Source of the DNA: Schistosoma haematobium
Lineage: Eukaryota; Platyhelminthes; Trematoda; Strigeidida; Schistosomatidae
DNA length: 64,000 nucleotides
Assembly (NCBI RefSeq): GCF_000699445.3
Contig: NC_067196.1
Coordinates: forward strand, 5,184,616 to 5,248,615
Direction: 5' to 3'
A program made the position numbers and the translations under genes. Positions 60,186-64,000 of the stretch are shown in pieces. How positions within the stretch are numbered: the stretch's first letter is position 1; each line of letters opens with the position of its first letter. The notes under the pieces were generated by a model. That model searched no databases and was not told the origin of the DNA. It saw only the letters and a program-made list of their open reading frames with translations.

Positions 60186-60696
60186 AGATATTAGATTGTC
60201 ACTAGAACCCTTAGAGTATAGAAATATACTTCTGCTCACCTGTTGCAGTGTAATGCAGTAAGATTATACACTAATAACTTTGTTGTTATACTTTTAACAC
60301 GAAAAAGTTGATAAATTATGAAGGGTATAAGTACATACAGTTATCAATGACCAGTAAGTTAGATCGATCAAATAAATCATGAACTTTGATTTTCAAATTC
60401 ATTAACATGAATTCAGTGTTCGTTATTTGAGATTCGTTAAAATGGAGAGAGTGCTGTAATACTTGAAACTGGGAAACAGTGCTATTTCCATAACGCCAAT
60501 AGAAATATGAAAACTAATGAAGATGAAGATTTATTTCGCCTTCCGAAATACGTTGACATTAACCAAAACTATGCTCATTTATAGATTGATCTGTATACAC
60601 AATTGATGATTAATTAATAGGTATCACATAAAGGGTAAATAAATAAAATTATTACAAAAACCTATGCTACATGTGATGCTAAACGCAGTTCATATA

Positions 60697-60948
60697 TATT
60701 TATTTAAACACATAAACATTGGTACAAGGAGGTACCAAACAGATATGCGCCACATAAATCGAATGATTTATGTGAGGGCTGTGATAATGTCCGGGTGCCC
60801 AAATCGAAGCAGGTGGTTTTATTAATGGGCCACACCCCAAGCCTTTGACCTGAAGGTTTAATCCATAAGGCAATGGAGCAAATAAGATGCAGTCCCATGG
60901 CGGTCGGTAACCAACAGTAGGTACATACTCCATTTGTTTCCTTAGGAT
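60697..60948 (-). mobile_element. D element, 5'-truncated
   Basis: Runs from (TTTA)n-like TATATATTTATTTAAACAC to CATTTGTTTCCTTAGGATCAC, covering the 3' half of D with several substitutions. Confidence 0.78.
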
Positions 60949-61220
60949 CACAAAATAAAGATAAATTAAAACGAATGTCATTACTGACAAAACAACACCC
61001 TGTAAATATTTCTGCTGAATGGTTATCATACTGAATTAAAAACTGAAGTAGTACTGGATTAAAATCACACTGAGTTAAAAAGGTGATCTTGTCATTTTAT
61101 TTCATCCTAATATGATCATTAATAAAATAGTCGTGGAGTTGTTGATATATATCTATCTATCAGACAATTCTCTCTAGTAACGAAATCGTAGATATTACTT
61201 CTTTCGTAGCCTAGATTTGT

Positions 61221-63010
61221 CAGTTCAGTCAGTCAGTAACAACGTAGAACTTCGTACGTACGTACATCAGTTCGAGTTGCCATACCACATTAGCACAGAG
61301 ATGCAGTTGTCGATTCAAATCCCGTAGTGGTAGACGCAGTAAGAGTATAAGCAATAATCTGAAAAATTAGGGTTTAAGATGTTATTCAAGGAGTATAATC
61401 CAGTGAAATAAATTTGGAAAGAGAAAAAAGAGACAAGGAGGAATAAGGAGATCAAAATTTGGGAGAACACAAAGAGTGGATGTACCTGCACAGTTGCAAA
61501 CGATTTTGAGCCATGTCATTCAAGGTCTCTAACCATCAGTTGCTATCATCTCCCAGTCCTCAACCAGCTAATCTACACCTACCAACATGACTCAGTCCAC
61601 TTGTCAGTGACTTCATGGACTTGTGCCATGTTTTGGTCTGGCCACCCCTAACTTTCTTCCAACCTACTCCCATACCATCGCACGTCGAGGCAGTCGGTGG
61701 TTGAGCATACGTAACACGTGTCCCAGTCATCTCAACTGATGAAGTTTCACTACGTCATCAATTGATTTGCTATCCTTACCTAGTACCCGTTTCCTAACAA
61801 CTGCATTACTTACTCGATGGTCCCAGTATATACGAGTAATGTTTCGAAGACACCTATGATCAAATACTAGTAACCTACGAATATCTTCTACTCTTACCGG
61901 CCATGTTTCACTGCTATAAAGTAGGACAGAACGAACTGCTGAGCAGTAAACACTTTTTTTGGTTGGTAGATAGATATCTCGCCTACGCCATAAATGACGC
62001 AATTTGGCAGAAGCTAGTCGAGCCTTCTGTATTCGTGCTGAGATTTCTTCACACACCAGACCACAAGGGCTGATGAGACTTCCAAGATAAGTGAAGCGAT
62101 TGACACGCTTAATTACTTCACTCCCTATCATTAGTTTGGGTGTCGATGCAACCCAATCCTGAAGCAACATTTTGCATTTCAAGGGGGAGAATCGCATCCC
62201 GAACATGCTTGCATAGTTGCTTAGAGTGGTCAGAAGACTCTGCATGTTGTCAGCGTCTTCGCCAAATAGAACTATGTCATCAGCATATTCTAAGTCAACA
62301 AGTGAACCTCCCGGTAGAAGTTCAACCCCTGGAAATCTAGACGAGGAAAATGTTACCTCTAAAAGTACGTCAATGACAAAGTTAAACAAGAATGGAGAGA
62401 GTGGACAGCTCTGATGAACACCACTTGAGGGAATCAATTCTGATGACAGTTCGCCATAAGCTCTCACTCTACCAGTTATATTCGACTAGAGAGCTTTTAT
62501 AAGGTTAATGTACTTCTTTGGTACTCCTTTCACTGACAAACACTGCCATAGAACCTCACGATCAACAGAATCGGACGCTGCCTTAAGGTCGAGCAATACT
62601 ACGATTGTGGGGCGTCTGAATGTATGTCTGTGTTCTAGGACCTGACGTAGTGTGAATATGTGGTCTATACAACCACGTCCAGGTCGAAGACCAGCCTGAT
62701 TTTCTCTAGTCTGTTCTTCACGAGCTTTGGTTAGGCGTCGAAGTATTATTGAGGCTAATATTTAAGACACTATATTAGTCAAACTGATTCCTCTGTGATT
62801 GTCACAAGAGGACTTTTGTTCTTTCTTATAGACTGGCACAATCAGTGATTGAGACCAGTCAGATGGGATTACGTCCAGTTGCCAAATCTTACCTAAGACC
62901 TCAGTTAATCTCACTGCTAATACTGAACCACCATCCTTAAAAATCTCAGGAGTAAACCTGTCAGGGCCTACTGCTCTCTCTCGCTTCAGATTTCCTATAG
63001 CTTTGTAGTT
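61221..63010 (-). mobile_element. LA non-LTR retrotransposon, RT through 3' terminus
   Basis: Starts (minus strand) in the RT N-terminal region near 63010, passes the fingers (TCAGGxxxxPEIFKDGG-like, 62980-62930) and the LRQVLEHRHTFRRP-like block (62650-62590), and contains an intact RT palm/thumb frame at 62467-61727. It ends with the LA 3' UTR and the (TGAC)n terminus at about 61221-61240. Frameshifts lie upstream of 62467 and downstream of 61727. Confidence 0.8.
61727..62467 (-). pseudogene. LA reverse transcriptase C-terminal 246 codons
   Basis: The frame encodes RVYGELSSELIP-like start codons (MRAYGELSS), CPLSPFLFNFVIDVLLE, the catalytic YADDIVLFGEDADNM, MRFSPLKCKMLLQDW, TYLGSLISPCG, ARIQKARLASAKLRHLW, SVLLYSSETWPVR, VFDHRCLRNITRIYW and VVKLHQLR, then TGA. 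In the pattern QGCPLSP the residue before C is changed (HQSCPLSP). The TGA is at the same codon as in the 11328-12524 copy. The N-terminal half of the RT is out of frame upstream, so it is a relic. Confidence 0.7.
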
Positions 63011-64000
63011 TTGTCAGTTCGCATGTAAACTTCTGATAAGTATAAGAAGTGGTCAAAAAAATACCCAAGCAGCATTCGTATTGTTGACCTAAGGTCACCT
63101 AATCTAATTTCACATCGTGTTATTTCTTAGCGGACGTTCGACTAATGAAAGAAATTACTTTACAAGACACATCTGTCATTAGTCTTTATATATCAAATAT
63201 AAGCTTAATATTTAAGAATTGATATACAACTTAAACGTTATTGATGTTAAAACGTATTACTTGGAAAGTGTGAAGTTAGTTTTATGTAAACGATTTTTCC
63301 ATAGTGAATTCAGTTTAACTGCAAAAGCGTTTTATATTTCATATAGAAAGTAGTTAGTTTATAATTCCAAGTGTGAACTGGTTGTAGACTTACATCCGTC
63401 ACTTCCTACTGGTGCATGATTAAAAGGTTTTTTTTCTTCTTCAAATAAATTAAAGATTACCTACAAGATCAATAAAGTACATTACTCACTAGTAACCTGT
63501 ATTATAATAGATTTCGTTAGATTCTACCTTATGTATGCTTGCAAATACAAGATGTTAAGAAACTTTAAACTATGTATAAACATACAATGAAGTTCATTTT
63601 GATTATCAGCGGTTCTCAAGAAAACATCGAGGAAGCTCTAAGAAGCTCAGAAAAAGTCGAAGATATTCCATCCAATCATCGTTTGGAAGAATATGCCAGA
63701 ATCCTTACATGTGGCTTCCCTATTGGACAAATGCTAATAACCTCCTATATGCGGATTGGAGGACTATAATGATGATTTCGTTGTTACTAAAAACTATAAA
63801 TATCTGACAGTTTTGTACCGTAGATGACACTTTGGAATAGCATTTTTTTCACCTGTGATCTGTTTTCTCATTTGCGACTTGGGAGGGTTCTAGCGTTCGA
63901 GTGCTCAAGTTATACGTGGTATATTAAGAAACTAAGCTCTAGATATAACAACTGCTGACGGGGTTAGTTTATCAAGATGTCATTTACCTTTGACCAATTT
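63011..64000. other. Intergenic; unassigned 65-codon frame at 63572-63769
   Basis: The frame MYKHTMKFILIISGSQ...EDIPSNHRLEEYARILTCG has balanced, protein-like composition, unlike the AT-rich chance frames nearby. I do not recognise it and cannot place splice partners within the window. Confidence 0.3.

Noticed and set aside
1..64000. CRISPR arrays, operons, bacterial promoters or riboswitches
   Set aside because: None were seen; the window is a eukaryotic nuclear locus with spliceosomal introns.

Overview
The window looks like nuclear DNA of a blood fluke (genus Schistosoma or a close relative). It is AT-rich, has long introns and (TA)n/(ATT)n microsatellites, and is dense in retroelements. 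These include tRNA-headed SINEs that carry hammerhead ribozymes, a known hallmark of schistosomes (the Smα family). The genus is inferred from this repeat content and from divergence of the genes from their mammalian homologues. The species is not resolved.

Two protein-coding genes are well supported. (1) A tail-anchored Qc-SNARE of the BET1 family lies on the minus strand at 9297-9677 as one uninterrupted 126-codon frame. (2) An FBXO38-like F-box protein lies on the plus strand at 29666-53793. I reconstruct 12 exons with consensus GT/AG borders and continuous phase, giving 2188 residues. Mammalian FBXO38 is about 1,190 residues; the extra length is a 426-residue Ser-rich N-terminal exon, a large insertion after the F-box region, and a Ser-rich basic C-terminus. 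A few small open frames (8424, 56732, 59402, 63572) are noted as unassigned.

Most of the rest is mobile DNA. I use these working names. LA, LB and LC are APE-type non-LTR retrotransposons (endonuclease plus reverse transcriptase; clade not settled by eye). LF is CR1-like non-LTR fragments. D is a roughly 516-bp SINE-like element with an (AAAT)n tail, present ten times. S is the hammerhead-ribozyme SINE. G is an unclassified repeat with a conserved palindrome. There are also two solo-LTR-like insertions, each with a 5-bp target duplication, and a 500-bp MITE-like insertion with 23-bp terminal inverted repeats.

Layout. 1-1515: decayed LA with an inverted S inserted in it. 4471-5030: S dimer. 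6408-7490: LB and LF ends. 8691-9213: D copy, then BET1. 10620-13960: LC interrupted by LA. 14028-16020: mosaic of D, LA (split by a solo LTR), a D fragment and a U6 snRNA copy. 17425-17964: near-complete D. 19925-25815: LB copies, LF pieces and a second LTR-like insertion. 27477-28521: D with a nested MITE. 29571-53793: the FBXO38-like gene, whose introns hold D, LA, LC and S pieces. 53794-64000: G repeats, further S and D copies, and an LA copy with a 246-codon RT fragment.

Apart from BET1 and FBXO38 (vesicle fusion in ER-Golgi traffic; SCF ubiquitin-ligase substrate choice), the window shows no pathway-level gene cluster. Its main interest is the record of retrotransposition: nested insertions, target duplications, template-switch-like chimeras and ribozyme decay.
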